A stretch of 40,958 nt of DNA from a virus: positions 1-40,958 of IMG/VR virus record IMGVR_UViG_3300035703_000181; one strand, 5' to 3'. Under the pieces are notes generated by a model. That model was given only the letters and a program-made list of their open reading frames with translations, did not search any database and was not told the DNA's origin. Both the position numbers and the translations under genes were made by a program. Shown here one piece after another: positions 31,976 to 37,799 of this stretch. Numbering within the stretch: position 1 is the stretch's first letter; each line of letters begins with the position of its first letter.

Positions 31976-32584
31976 ATGGAAACATCAACGATGGTTAGGG
32001 CGCGGGTAGAAGTAAACGCCAGCGCCGCTCTCGAATTATTCGAGGGAACGATTACCCACGCGGGAACGGATAAATATCTTCCCGTATTGAACGCGGTACA
32101 CCTGACGATGGGCGGTAATGAGCTTACGCTACGGGCTACCGATAGATATCGCCTCATTGAAGGAAAGATAGAAGCATCAGAGAATGTCGAGGGTGAGGCG
32201 CTCATTCCGCTATCTGAGGCCAAGCGAATTATCGCGCTGATCAAATCGAATAAGAATGAGAAGTGCCTGGGGATCGAGATCTTTGGGGCCGGAGTAAGCG
32301 TAAGCCTTGCCGGTAATCTTCTGACGATAGACACTATCGCCGGTAACTTCCCTCCTACGGATCATATTTTCGAGCAGTTCATCAATACCTCCCCCGCTGA
32401 TATTGAGCCGGTGAATGAAATTATGGTGAACCCAAAGTTCTTGGGCGATTACGCGAAACTGGTGGAGAAGAATCAGGGCATCACCTTCACCTTCATCAGT
32501 AAAAAGAAGCCGGTATTGATCGGTATCGCCAGTGATGCGGTGAAGTGGCGAGCAGCTCTAATGCCTATGAAAGTGGTGGAGTAA
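31976..32584 (+). CDS. dnaN: Beta sliding clamp-like protein lacking one domain
   Basis: 202 residues from ATG at 31976. YLPVLNAVHLTMGGNELTLR followed by ATDRYRLIEG, then TIAGNFPPTDHIFEQFI, matches bacterial DnaN domain II. IMVNPKFLGDYAKLVE and RAALMPMKVVE match domain III, including the clamp's usual C-terminal block. Cellular DnaN is about 370 residues with three domains, so domain I is missing. Two-domain protomers would need to trimerise to close a six-domain ring. It presumably tethers a host polymerase, since none is encoded here. ATG at 31964 is possible, but 31976 has the better spacing. Confidence 0.8.
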   Translation: METSTMVRARVEVNASAALELFEGTITHAGTDKYLPVLNAVHLTMGGNELTLRATDRYRLIEGKIEASENVEGEALIPLSEAKRIIALIKSNKNEKCLGIEIFGAGVSVSLAGNLLTIDTIAGNFPPTDHIFEQFINTSPADIEPVNEIMVNPKFLGDYAKLVEKNQGITFTFISKKKPVLIGIASDAVKWRAALMPMKVVE

Positions 32585-32742
32585 TGAATTACGAACTAGA
32601 GGTACAAATGCTGACCTTCGATGGGTGGGAATGTGTATTTACTGCCTCCACTTATGCGGAAGCGAAAGAGATACTGGACGATTATCGCGTGAACGATAGA
32701 GATAATTCCTATCGTATACACAAGGAAAGGGTGAGCGCGTAA
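32584..32742 (+). CDS. Small hypothetical protein (52 aa)
   Basis: MNYELEVQMLTFDGWECVFT then ASTYAEAKEILDDYRVNDRD. It resembles a small beta-beta-alpha-beta fold, common in early phage proteins. The start is in a TAATG overlap with the clamp stop, so translation is coupled. The frame extends upstream inside the clamp gene, but that would be an improbable start. Function unknown. Confidence 0.62.
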   Translation: MNYELEVQMLTFDGWECVFTASTYAEAKEILDDYRVNDRDNSYRIHKERVSA

Positions 32743-32888
32743 TGGGGCCGCAACTAGAGGACGACTACGCACTAGGCAAGGTAGATAACTGCCAGGAGTG
32801 CGGATATTCAGAGCGCTGGTGCGAGTGCGGGATCGATCCCGATAGTGCCTATGATCGAATGATGGAAGAGAGGGCCGAGAATGAGTGA
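32742..32888 (+). CDS. Small zinc-knuckle protein (48 aa)
   Basis: Frame MGPQLEDDYALGKVDNCQEC... with CQEC and CEC inside residues 17-29, then an acidic tail ending MMEERAENE. TAATG overlap at its start and an 8-bp overlap with the next gene at its end support translation. Four cysteines suggest one zinc site. Probably an early regulator or adaptor; family not recognised. Confidence 0.62.
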   Translation: MGPQLEDDYALGKVDNCQECGYSERWCECGIDPDSAYDRMMEERAENE

Positions 32889-33141
32889 GCCTACTGCCTA
32901 CTATCTGTATCAACGCGGCCTTCTACATAAGGAGAACGCGGAAAAGTTACTGGCGAACCCTGGCCTCAATGGGCCAGTACTGGTGAACGAGCTGCTCTCT
33001 ATGGTGAAGTACCTGGAATTAGGAATGGCTAAGCAGCGAAAGGAAAGCGATATTAGTTGTTCCGAGTGTGGGTTCTACGAGTGGGACGCGGATAGTGTTC
33101 CTTTGGAAAATTGTAAGACGTGCGATAGGGAGAGAATATGA
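32881..33141 (+). CDS. Small zinc-ribbon protein (86 aa)
   Basis: MSEPTAYYLYQRGLLHKENA starts a helical N-terminal half. The C-terminal half holds CSECGFYEWDADSVPLENCK then CDRERI: a CxxC...CxxC ribbon. It overlaps both neighbours (8 bp and 4 bp). With 29880-30527, 31490-31723 and 32742-32888 this block encodes at least four small cysteine-rich proteins. Confidence 0.63.
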   Translation: MSEPTAYYLYQRGLLHKENAEKLLANPGLNGPVLVNELLSMVKYLELGMAKQRKESDISCSECGFYEWDADSVPLENCKTCDRERI

Positions 33142-33365
33142 GAGCAATATCTGAATCTATGGTGATCGAGTTTGATCTGGTAGATAGTGGCGGGAATGTC
33201 TGCTTTACTACTTATGACCCTGATGCGATAGTTTGGGAGCGCGCCAAGCGCTCTGGGTCCAGGGTAGTAATGCGGGCCTGGAGCCGACACGAGAATGAAC
33301 CCCCTACCCCTACGATAGATATATCAGCGGTGATCGAACGAGCTATCGCGTACGGGAGGGGCTAA
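33138..33365 (+). CDS. Small hypothetical protein (75 aa)
   Basis: MRAISESMVIEFDLVDSGGN then VCFTTYDPDAIVWERAKRSG and ISAVIERAIAYGRG. Mostly beta with a C-terminal helix. It starts in an ATGA overlap and ends in a TAATG overlap with the tiny membrane peptide gene. Family not recognised. Confidence 0.6.
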   Translation: MRAISESMVIEFDLVDSGGNVCFTTYDPDAIVWERAKRSGSRVVMRAWSRHENEPPTPTIDISAVIERAIAYGRG

Positions 33366-33445
33366 TGGAGATCTATATCCTGACTGCTGCCGTAGTAGGA
33401 GTGAGTTGGATAATCCTAGAGATAGAAGATAAACTGAAGAAGTGA
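33365..33445 (+). CDS. Tiny membrane peptide (26 aa)
   Basis: Frame MEIYILTAAVVGVSWIILEI ending EDKLKK: one membrane helix with a charged end. TAATG overlap at the start and a GTGA overlap with the transglycosylase-like gene at the end suggest it is translated, and coupled to that gene. It may help membrane targeting or be a leader peptide. Confidence 0.5.
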   Translation: MEIYILTAAVVGVSWIILEIEDKLKK

Positions 33446-33885
33446 ATAATAAACGACGGCTAGCGCTGGCGGTCCCCCTAACCCTGGCGCTAGCTTTTTT
33501 ATTGATCCCTCACGGGGAGGAATGGACGGCGCATAAGTTTGATCCGCCTAAGCCGATCCCATCCCCTGCTAAGAAGGAAAGAAAATATGCAACACCCAAG
33601 GAGAGGAAAGAGAATGAACGACTGGCCAAGACCTACGCTAACGCTGCTTATGGGTGGCAAGGATCAGAATGGAAGTGCCTCAAGTCCTTATGGACCGCTG
33701 AAAGTAGGTTTAGTCACCTATCGGACAACCCAAAATCGTCAGCTTTCGGAATTGCTCAACGACTTAGAGAGAAAAGTAAAGACCCTCGAATCCAGATTCT
33801 CCACGGACTTCGGTATATCGCTCACCGATATCGAACCCCTTGCCGTGCCTGGGAAGCGTGGGGACGGCACGGCGGATGGTACTAA
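33442..33885 (+). CDS. Membrane-anchored lytic transglycosylase-like protein
   Basis: 147 residues from GTG at 33442. A basic N-terminus and hydrophobic segment (about residues 7-22, LALAVPLTLALAFLLI) form a signal or anchor sequence. A lysine-rich linker follows, then an SLT-like domain: WTAESRF (Glu87 as the likely catalytic acid), DNPKSSAFGIAQ (95-106) and IQILHGLRYIAHRYRTPCRA ending WGRHGGWY. This family cuts peptidoglycan glycan strands in actinobacterial phages. Its place in the plus-strand block rather than beside the late endolysin is unusual; it could act in wall remodelling or early entry-related functions. Confidence 0.78.
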   Translation: MNNKRRLALAVPLTLALAFLLIPHGEEWTAHKFDPPKPIPSPAKKERKYATPKERKENERLAKTYANAAYGWQGSEWKCLKSLWTAESRFSHLSDNPKSSAFGIAQRLREKSKDPRIQILHGLRYIAHRYRTPCRAWEAWGRHGGWY

Positions 33886-33931
33886 TCCGTGCGCCTAAAT
33901 ATAATTTACCCAGACGAGTATTAGGAGAGTG

Positions 33932-34549
33932 ATGAGTAAACCTACTGTCGTGAGTTTATTTGCTGGTGTGGGTGGCTTTGATCTCGGAGCAGAACGTGCA
34001 GGGTTCGAGGTAATAGGTCAAGTAGAAATAGATAAAAACTGTCAAGAAGTATTACGTCAGCGGTTTCCTAATGCCTTGCTACACGATGACGTAACTACCG
34101 CTGTAGCGTGGGCGAAGGAGAATGATCTTGTCGGAAGAGTTGATGTTGTTTGCGGAGGATTCCCCTGTCAGGACGTCAGCGTCGCTGGCAAGCGAGCTGG
34201 AATTGCAGGGGCAAGAAGTGGATTATTCTGGGAAGCAATACGATTTGCGGAAGAAGTCCAAGCACACACAGTCATCCTGGAGAACGTCCCAGGACTTTTA
34301 TCAAGCAACGATGGTCGCGATTTCGGAGTCGTCATCTCTACTCTGGCCGACGCAGGGTATAGCCACATCGAGTGGCGAATTTTGGATTCGCAATTCTTCG
34401 GAGTTCCCCAACGTCGTCGTCGAGTCTTCATTGTCGGAAGTTCTCGAAATCCAAGTGGATCCCCGATTCTGGTTGAGCGCCAAGGCTTGCGAGGGAATCA
34501 TCGAGAGGGCAAGTCGCAGGGGCAAGAGTCTGCCACCGGAGTTGCATAA
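33932..34549 (+). CDS. C5 cytosine methyltransferase, alpha part (motifs I-VIII)
   Basis: 205 residues. Motif I FAGVGGFDLG (10-19) binds S-adenosylmethionine, GGFPCQDVS (75-83) holds the catalytic Cys79, LENVPG (116-121) is motif VI, and PQRRRRVFIVG (159-169) is motif VIII. The frame ends 36 residues later in the variable region, before the target-recognition domain and motifs IX-X, which are in the next gene. ATG at 33932 has AGGAG four bases upstream. C5 methyltransferases are usually 300-420 residues, so this half needs its partner. It may protect phage DNA from restriction. Confidence 0.85.
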   Translation: MSKPTVVSLFAGVGGFDLGAERAGFEVIGQVEIDKNCQEVLRQRFPNALLHDDVTTAVAWAKENDLVGRVDVVCGGFPCQDVSVAGKRAGIAGARSGLFWEAIRFAEEVQAHTVILENVPGLLSSNDGRDFGVVISTLADAGYSHIEWRILDSQFFGVPQRRRRVFIVGSSRNPSGSPILVERQGLRGNHREGKSQGQESATGVA

Positions 34550-34598
34550 TGCGCTGGTACAGCAAGGCAAGAAGAGCGCAGAACAATCAGGACTTTGA
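34122..34598 (+). CDS. Overprinted ORF inside the methyltransferase genes
   Basis: A 158-codon frame, +1 relative to the alpha gene, crossing the alpha/beta junction. It reads MLFAEDSPVRTSASLASELE, then SSWRTSQDFYQ, WPTQGIATSSGEFW and RFWLSAKACEGIIERASRRG, ending GKKSAEQSGL. The parts RTS.S, SWRTSQ, WP..G and LSxKACxGIxxRAxxRGK match, from memory, phage proteins annotated as hypothetical next to C5 methyltransferases. AAGGAGA precedes ATG at 34122; ATG at 34143 (MLFAEDSPV) may be the true start. It may be a genuine overlapping gene or a conserved shadow of methyltransferase codons. Confidence 0.42.
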   Translation: MILSEELMLFAEDSPVRTSASLASELELQGQEVDYSGKQYDLRKKSKHTQSSWRTSQDFYQATMVAISESSSLLWPTQGIATSSGEFWIRNSSEFPNVVVESSLSEVLEIQVDPRFWLSAKACEGIIERASRRGKSLPPELHNALVQQGKKSAEQSGL

Positions 34599-35052
34599 GA
34601 CGTGGGTAGAAGGAGGAGTGGTTCCTACATTGAACGCCTTTGATAATGGAGATATAAGATCTACCACTATTATCTTTTATGGTAATCGGGTGGATGATAT
34701 ACGCATACAAGGTGATGTGATTAATACTTTACAAGCCAGAATGGGAACCGGAGGAAACAATATGCCGATGATATTACGGCGAAGAGAAGGTAAACCTGGT
34801 GGCGGTAAAGGCCCATTGCTCAGCAATGATCGGTCCCTTGGTCTATCAGGCGTCAATGATCAAACACTATTTACTGACGAGGGAATAGTCAGGCGTCTTA
34901 CGCCAATGGAATGTGAAAGATTACAAGGATTTCCTGACGGGTGGACAGATAGCCAACCGCTAACTCAGCGGTATAAGCAGATGGGTAACGCTGTCACTGT
35001 CCCCGTTGCCGAATGGATATTCCGCAGGGTATCTGATACGATAGATCTGTGA
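34549..35052 (+). CDS. C5 cytosine methyltransferase, beta part (recognition domain, motifs IX-X)
   Basis: 167 residues starting in a TAATG overlap with the alpha gene. The first 110 residues (including VVPTLNAFDNGDIRSTTIIF and INTLQARMGTGG) should contain the target-recognition region. IVRRLTPMECERLQGFPDGW (113-132) is motif IX, and QRYKQMGNAVTVPVAEWIF (140-158) is motif X. Together with alpha the total is 372 residues, normal for a single enzyme. The split between VIII and IX is where two-subunit enzymes such as M.AquI are divided, so the halves probably associate. The sequence specificity is unknown. Confidence 0.83.
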   Translation: MRWYSKARRAQNNQDFETWVEGGVVPTLNAFDNGDIRSTTIIFYGNRVDDIRIQGDVINTLQARMGTGGNNMPMILRRREGKPGGGKGPLLSNDRSLGLSGVNDQTLFTDEGIVRRLTPMECERLQGFPDGWTDSQPLTQRYKQMGNAVTVPVAEWIFRRVSDTIDL

Positions 35053-35069
35053 CGGACTCCATCCCGTCA
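35050..35069. terminator. Weak hairpin between convergent operons
   Basis: TGACGG (35050-35055) pairs with CCGTCA (35064-35069) across an 8-base loop, overlapping the stop codon of the methyltransferase beta gene and lying 37 bases from the stop of the converging FmdB-like gene. There is no T-run. It is the only candidate for a bidirectional terminator between these blocks. Confidence 0.3.
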
Positions 35070-35105
35070 TAAGGGACCTGAGCTACGTCCACGTAAACTG
35101 GCTCA

Positions 35106-35282
35106 CTAATTATCTGTAGAGTAAAAACCAGATCCTCTAAATTGAATACCAGGAGCAGACCATACGCGAGTCATCTGAAGGCCGCAGTTAGTACAGGCAG
35201 GATTAGGTCGATCCTCATCAACACCACGCTCAACTTCTAAATAGTTGGCGCAGAACTCACATCTATACGGATAGATCGGCAA
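35106..35282 (-). CDS. FmdB-type small zinc-ribbon protein, TTG start
   Basis: 58 residues: MPIYPYRCEFCANYLEVERG, then PACTNCGLQMTRVWSAPGIQ and FRGSGFYSTDN. The N-terminal YxYRCxxC, the second CxxC and the terminal GIxFxGSGFYxTD block are diagnostic of the FmdB family of putative regulatory zinc ribbons. The start is TTG at 35282, nine bases after GGAGG, and overlaps the nuclease-like gene by 20 bp. It is the last gene of the replication block. A nucleic-acid-binding role is assumed for the family but not demonstrated here. Confidence 0.8.
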   Translation of the reverse strand: MPIYPYRCEFCANYLEVERGVDEDRPNPACTNCGLQMTRVWSAPGIQFRGSGFYSTDN

Positions 35283-35667
35283 TTTTCGTAGCCTCCGATA
35301 TGCTTAAAAACCCCACAATTTTCCCTATTTTTTGACGGTTTCCAAAATCTGTAGTGGCTGGCATAAGGCGTTCTTCCCACTGTGGCACCGGTAATTTAAG
35401 AAGAGAAAATCCAAAGATACCTTGTGGTGTGGCATTGATGTACCAAGGTTTGAGCTTTCGATCCTTAGCGTGTAGTAAAAGATTATCCCATTTGATCTTC
35501 TCAATGAGGAGATCGTCGTAGTGCGTTCGACGAGATTTAAGTTCCGCATAGATTCCTGACTCCTCGGAGATGCAGTCAAAGGTATCATAAGTTCCTTCCG
35601 ATTTGACAAGATCCGGCCACTTGTTATCCTTCAGATACTGGAATAGCTCTGTCTCTTCTAAGACCAA
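35263..35667 (-). CDS. PD-(D/E)XK nuclease-like protein, TTG start
   Basis: 134 residues. TYDTFDCISEESGIYAELKS (26-45) has the Asp31 ... Glu42-x-Lys44 spacing of the PD-(D/E)XK fold, preceded by a helix with Glu7. YDDLLIEKIKWDNLL follows as the usual helix after the core. Such enzymes cleave DNA, for example as resolvases or restriction-like nucleases. TTG at 35667 lies seven bases after GGAGGGG, overlapping the sigma-like gene by 10 bp. It converges on the methyltransferase genes, but a link is speculative. Confidence 0.58.
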   Translation of the reverse strand: MVLEETELFQYLKDNKWPDLVKSEGTYDTFDCISEESGIYAELKSRRTHYDDLLIEKIKWDNLLLHAKDRKLKPWYINATPQGIFGFSLLKLPVPQWEERLMPATTDFGNRQKIGKIVGFLSISEATKIADLSV

Positions 35668-36302
35668 GGTGAATCCCCTCCGATGATACGCTGGAGTTTA
35701 CGTAAGGCGTTCTCGCACCAGCGATCAACAGTAGATTTGGTTGTCTCAAACTTCTCTGCCATCTGGACCAGGGTAAGGTTGTCGTAGTAACGGGACTTCA
35801 ATAAGTCCCTGTCCGGCTCTTCCAGGAGTTCATACCCCTTCTTAATATCAATCAGCATAGTCAGAAGGTTTCGCCCCTCAGAGGGAGCGCTAGGGCGCTT
35901 AGGCATACCGTCATCCACCAGTTGCTGAGCTTGCTCTAGGATCACTCCGTCGATAATATGGGTGATAATGTGGGGTAACATCTGTGAGATCGTACTGGTA
36001 TCGAAAAAGAATTCATCAGTAACGGTATAGCCAGACTTGATCGCCTTCTCTTTCCTGGCGTAGCGTTCACATACACGTTTGAGCTGCCACCATAGGCGAC
36101 TCTCAGCGTGTTTACGTTTGTCTTTATCTTCTTCAGCAAGGGCCGCATCAATATCTGGCCGACGTTTAATGATCCACATCCAGGCTTCCTGGAGAAGTTC
36201 ATCTCTTTCAATGAACCGGTGAAAGGATCTGTATACAGAGTTAACGACAACTACCACCCTTTCTTTAATCTCAGGTGGAAAGTCGTACTCAGTCACAATC
36301 AA
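35658..36302 (-). CDS. Sigma-70-like transcription factor
   Basis: 214 residues. RDELLQEAWMWIIKRRPD (about 33-50) resembles sigma region 2, and LTLVQMAEKFETTKSTVDRW (about 176-195) followed by CENALRKLQRIIGG is a helix-turn-helix like region 4. It could redirect host RNA polymerase to phage late promoters, as do other phage sigma-like factors. The start is TTG at 36302 (after AGGAAG) or GTG at 36296, both overlapping the preceding gene. No clear region 3 or anti-sigma partner is seen. Confidence 0.72.
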   Translation of the reverse strand: MIVTEYDFPPEIKERVVVVVNSVYRSFHRFIERDELLQEAWMWIIKRRPDIDAALAEEDKDKRKHAESRLWWQLKRVCERYARKEKAIKSGYTVTDEFFFDTSTISQMLPHIITHIIDGVILEQAQQLVDDGMPKRPSAPSEGRNLLTMLIDIKKGYELLEEPDRDLLKSRYYDNLTLVQMAEKFETTKSTVDRWCENALRKLQRIIGGDSPWS

Positions 36303-36714
36303 TACCAGCTTCCTTGGATTCTGGCAGGAGTGAAAGTAACTTGATACTCAGGAAGTCAATATAGTTGCTAGCATCAGCTAACTCTTCAATCAATTCTCTC
36401 ACCGTATCTTCCATTGAGTAGGACTCAAACCGCTGTCCATTATTAGGTAAGGAGTACTGCTTAGCTCCTACCCCTCTGACTCGACCAGCTCGAAGGGAGG
36501 CAAAAGATTCTATGAAGGATACGAGATCATCTGTGGATACGCCTTTGCGATAGGCAAGGACCGCCGGATGATCAATTAATGGCGTACGGGTGGTATCTCT
36601 ATCCATAGTCTCCCACGCTCCGAATCTATCTCCACTACACGAAACCCTAACCCATTCAAGATAAAGATCACGCTCTCGATTGTCTCTCTGTCCACTAGAG
36701 TCCCAATCGTTCAC
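36289..36714 (-). CDS. MazG-like nucleotide pyrophosphohydrolase candidate
   Basis: 141 residues. The last third, MEDTVRELIEELADASNYID followed by FLSIKLLSLL, has the all-helical ExxE...ExxD pattern of MazG and related NTP pyrophosphohydrolases. The first half (for example HPAVLAYRKGVSTDD) is not recognised. Phage MazG proteins are thought to alter nucleotide or ppGpp pools. The start is GTG at 36714, overlapping the Toprim gene by 20 bp with a weak ribosome-binding site, so the true start could be ATG at 36606. Confidence 0.6.
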   Translation of the reverse strand: MNDWDSSGQRDNRERDLYLEWVRVSCSGDRFGAWETMDRDTTRTPLIDHPAVLAYRKGVSTDDLVSFIESFASLRAGRVRGVGAKQYSLPNNGQRFESYSMEDTVRELIEELADASNYIDFLSIKLLSLLPESKEAGIDCD

Positions 36715-37333
36715 GTACTTTATCCGGTCCCTCCGCTAAGTAATAAGAGTTCACATCCATACCCGCTGGTAACAATACTACCTGAGAATGGCTTACTTCT
36801 TGGGCGACACGCCTTGCAAAATCTTGTCCAGGATTTGATCCATCTTCTTTAACATCGTTGTCACCGACGATGAGAACTTTTTCAAATCCAGAGAAGAGCT
36901 TTCCATAGTGTTTCTTCCAGCTCGATACACCAGGACACCCAACAGCAGGTACATCACAAATTTCCGACAGGACAATGGTATCTAACTCTCCTTCACATAG
37001 AGCAATAATCTGAGATGGCTTATTGATATCGACCACGTTATAGAGGTGACTCTTCTGTCCCGTAGGGGATCCGTACTTTGGTTGTCCATCATCTAAGCGA
37101 CGGAACTTGAAACCTACTGCGTAGCCAGAGGCTACGATATAGGGAATTGATAGCCATCCCTGGTGCATCTCGTGACCAGGATGATTACCAACGACAGTGC
37201 CTAGCCACTTGTTGGCAGCAATGGATTCAGATATCCCACGTTCGCTTAGATACTCCAGAGTTTGATCGTTTATTGCCGATGCGTACTCCAGCGCCCTTTC
37301 CTTCAGAGATTTCAACTGCGGTTCTGTGAGCAT
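36695..37333 (-). CDS. Primase Toprim-domain protein
   Basis: 212 residues. CEGELDTIVLSE (113-124, Glu114) and VLIVGDND (153-160, Asp158/Asp160) are the two conserved Toprim motifs of DnaG-type primases, with SIPYIVASGYAVGFKFRRLD as the usual preceding strands. It lacks the zinc finger, which is in the overlapping gene 37227-37607. The two overlap by 107 bp in different frames, so the primase is split into two proteins or joined by frameshifting. It makes RNA primers for phage replication. Confidence 0.82.
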   Translation of the reverse strand: MLTEPQLKSLKERALEYASAINDQTLEYLSERGISESIAANKWLGTVVGNHPGHEMHQGWLSIPYIVASGYAVGFKFRRLDDGQPKYGSPTGQKSHLYNVVDINKPSQIIALCEGELDTIVLSEICDVPAVGCPGVSSWKKHYGKLFSGFEKVLIVGDNDVKEDGSNPGQDFARRVAQEVSHSQVVLLPAGMDVNSYYLAEGPDKVRERLGL

Positions 37334-37607
37334 CTTTGAATTCCATTCCCTCTTTAATCATTACGATATCGATTGCCGATCCACCCCTCGCGCAAGTGTG
37401 GCAAAAATATAGGTTGTTCACGGTATCTAATACCGCGCTCCTTCGTGAATCAGAGTGAAGGCAGCAACGAACAGCAACGTTACGCCCTTCCCTTATCTCC
37501 CCTCCATAGTATTCAATGATGGGAACTATGGGGATTGAGTCTGATTTAGATGAACCTTTCCGTCGTTCGCGACGTAACCTTTGGTCGTCTTGTGCTGACA
37601 ACAACAA
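37227..37607 (-). CDS. Primase zinc-binding (CHC2) protein, TTG start
   Basis: 126 residues. CCLH (Cys48 and His51) and FCHTCARGGSAIDIV (Cys69, Cys72) form the CHC2 zinc ribbon that recognises template in DnaG primases. The following EGMEFKDAHRTAVEIS is the standard downstream helix. There is no Toprim domain in this frame. Three successive TTG codons lie after AAGGGGGA; the third (37601) has the best spacing, the first (37607) is used here. It overlaps the cysteine-rich gene upstream by 82 bp. Confidence 0.8.
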   Translation of the reverse strand: MLLSAQDDQRLRRERRKGSSKSDSIPIVPIIEYYGGEIREGRNVAVRCCLHSDSRRSAVLDTVNNLYFCHTCARGGSAIDIVMIKEGMEFKDAHRTAVEISEGKGAGVRIGNKRSNSGVSKRTWDI

Positions 37608-37699
37608 TCCCCCTTACACTGTTTATGAAAGTCATTAGCAGTATCCCTGAAGCCATTGCTAAAAGCATTAGCTCCTCTGCAACAAGGATCACAAATCAT
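37526..37699 (-). CDS. Small cysteine-rich protein (57 aa)
   Basis: MICDPCCRGANAFSNGFRDT, then HKQCKGDCCCQHKTTKGYVA. Seven cysteines, including CDPCC and CKGDCCCQH, suggest a compact zinc-binding peptide. ATG at 37699 is chosen from several adjacent ATG codons because GAGGA lies five bases upstream. It overlaps genes on both sides (11 bp and 82 bp). Family not recognised. Confidence 0.58.
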   Translation of the reverse strand: MICDPCCRGANAFSNGFRDTANDFHKQCKGDCCCQHKTTKGYVANDGKVHLNQTQSP

Positions 37700-37799
37700 C
37701 ATCGTCCTCATCTATGTAAAGGTCTGGATGGTATTTCAGGAAGGTGGCGTAGATACCCCACCAACCAAAGTAATTACTTATCCTCAGTATCCTGCCCAC
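37689..37799 (-). CDS. Hidden small acidic protein (36 aa), GTG start
   Basis: Frame MGRILRISNYFGWWGIYATF... ending LYIDEDDDDL. The start is GTG at 37799, five bases after GAGGA, overlapping the preceding gene by 26 bp; the end overlaps the next gene by 11 bp. The aromatic NYFGWWGIYA core and the acidic tail look protein-like, and the gap would otherwise be one of few in this operon. Short length limits confidence. Confidence 0.48.
   Translation of the reverse strand: MGRILRISNYFGWWGIYATFLKYHPDLYIDEDDDDL

Noticed and set aside
33539-33898. A 119-codon ORF overlapping the transglycosylase-like gene in another frame
   Set aside because: The GTG frame from 33442 has clear SLT-type motifs and a signal anchor, while this frame has only a short coiled-coil-like stretch and no suitable start. 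Unlike the methyltransferase overprint, I recall no matching protein family.
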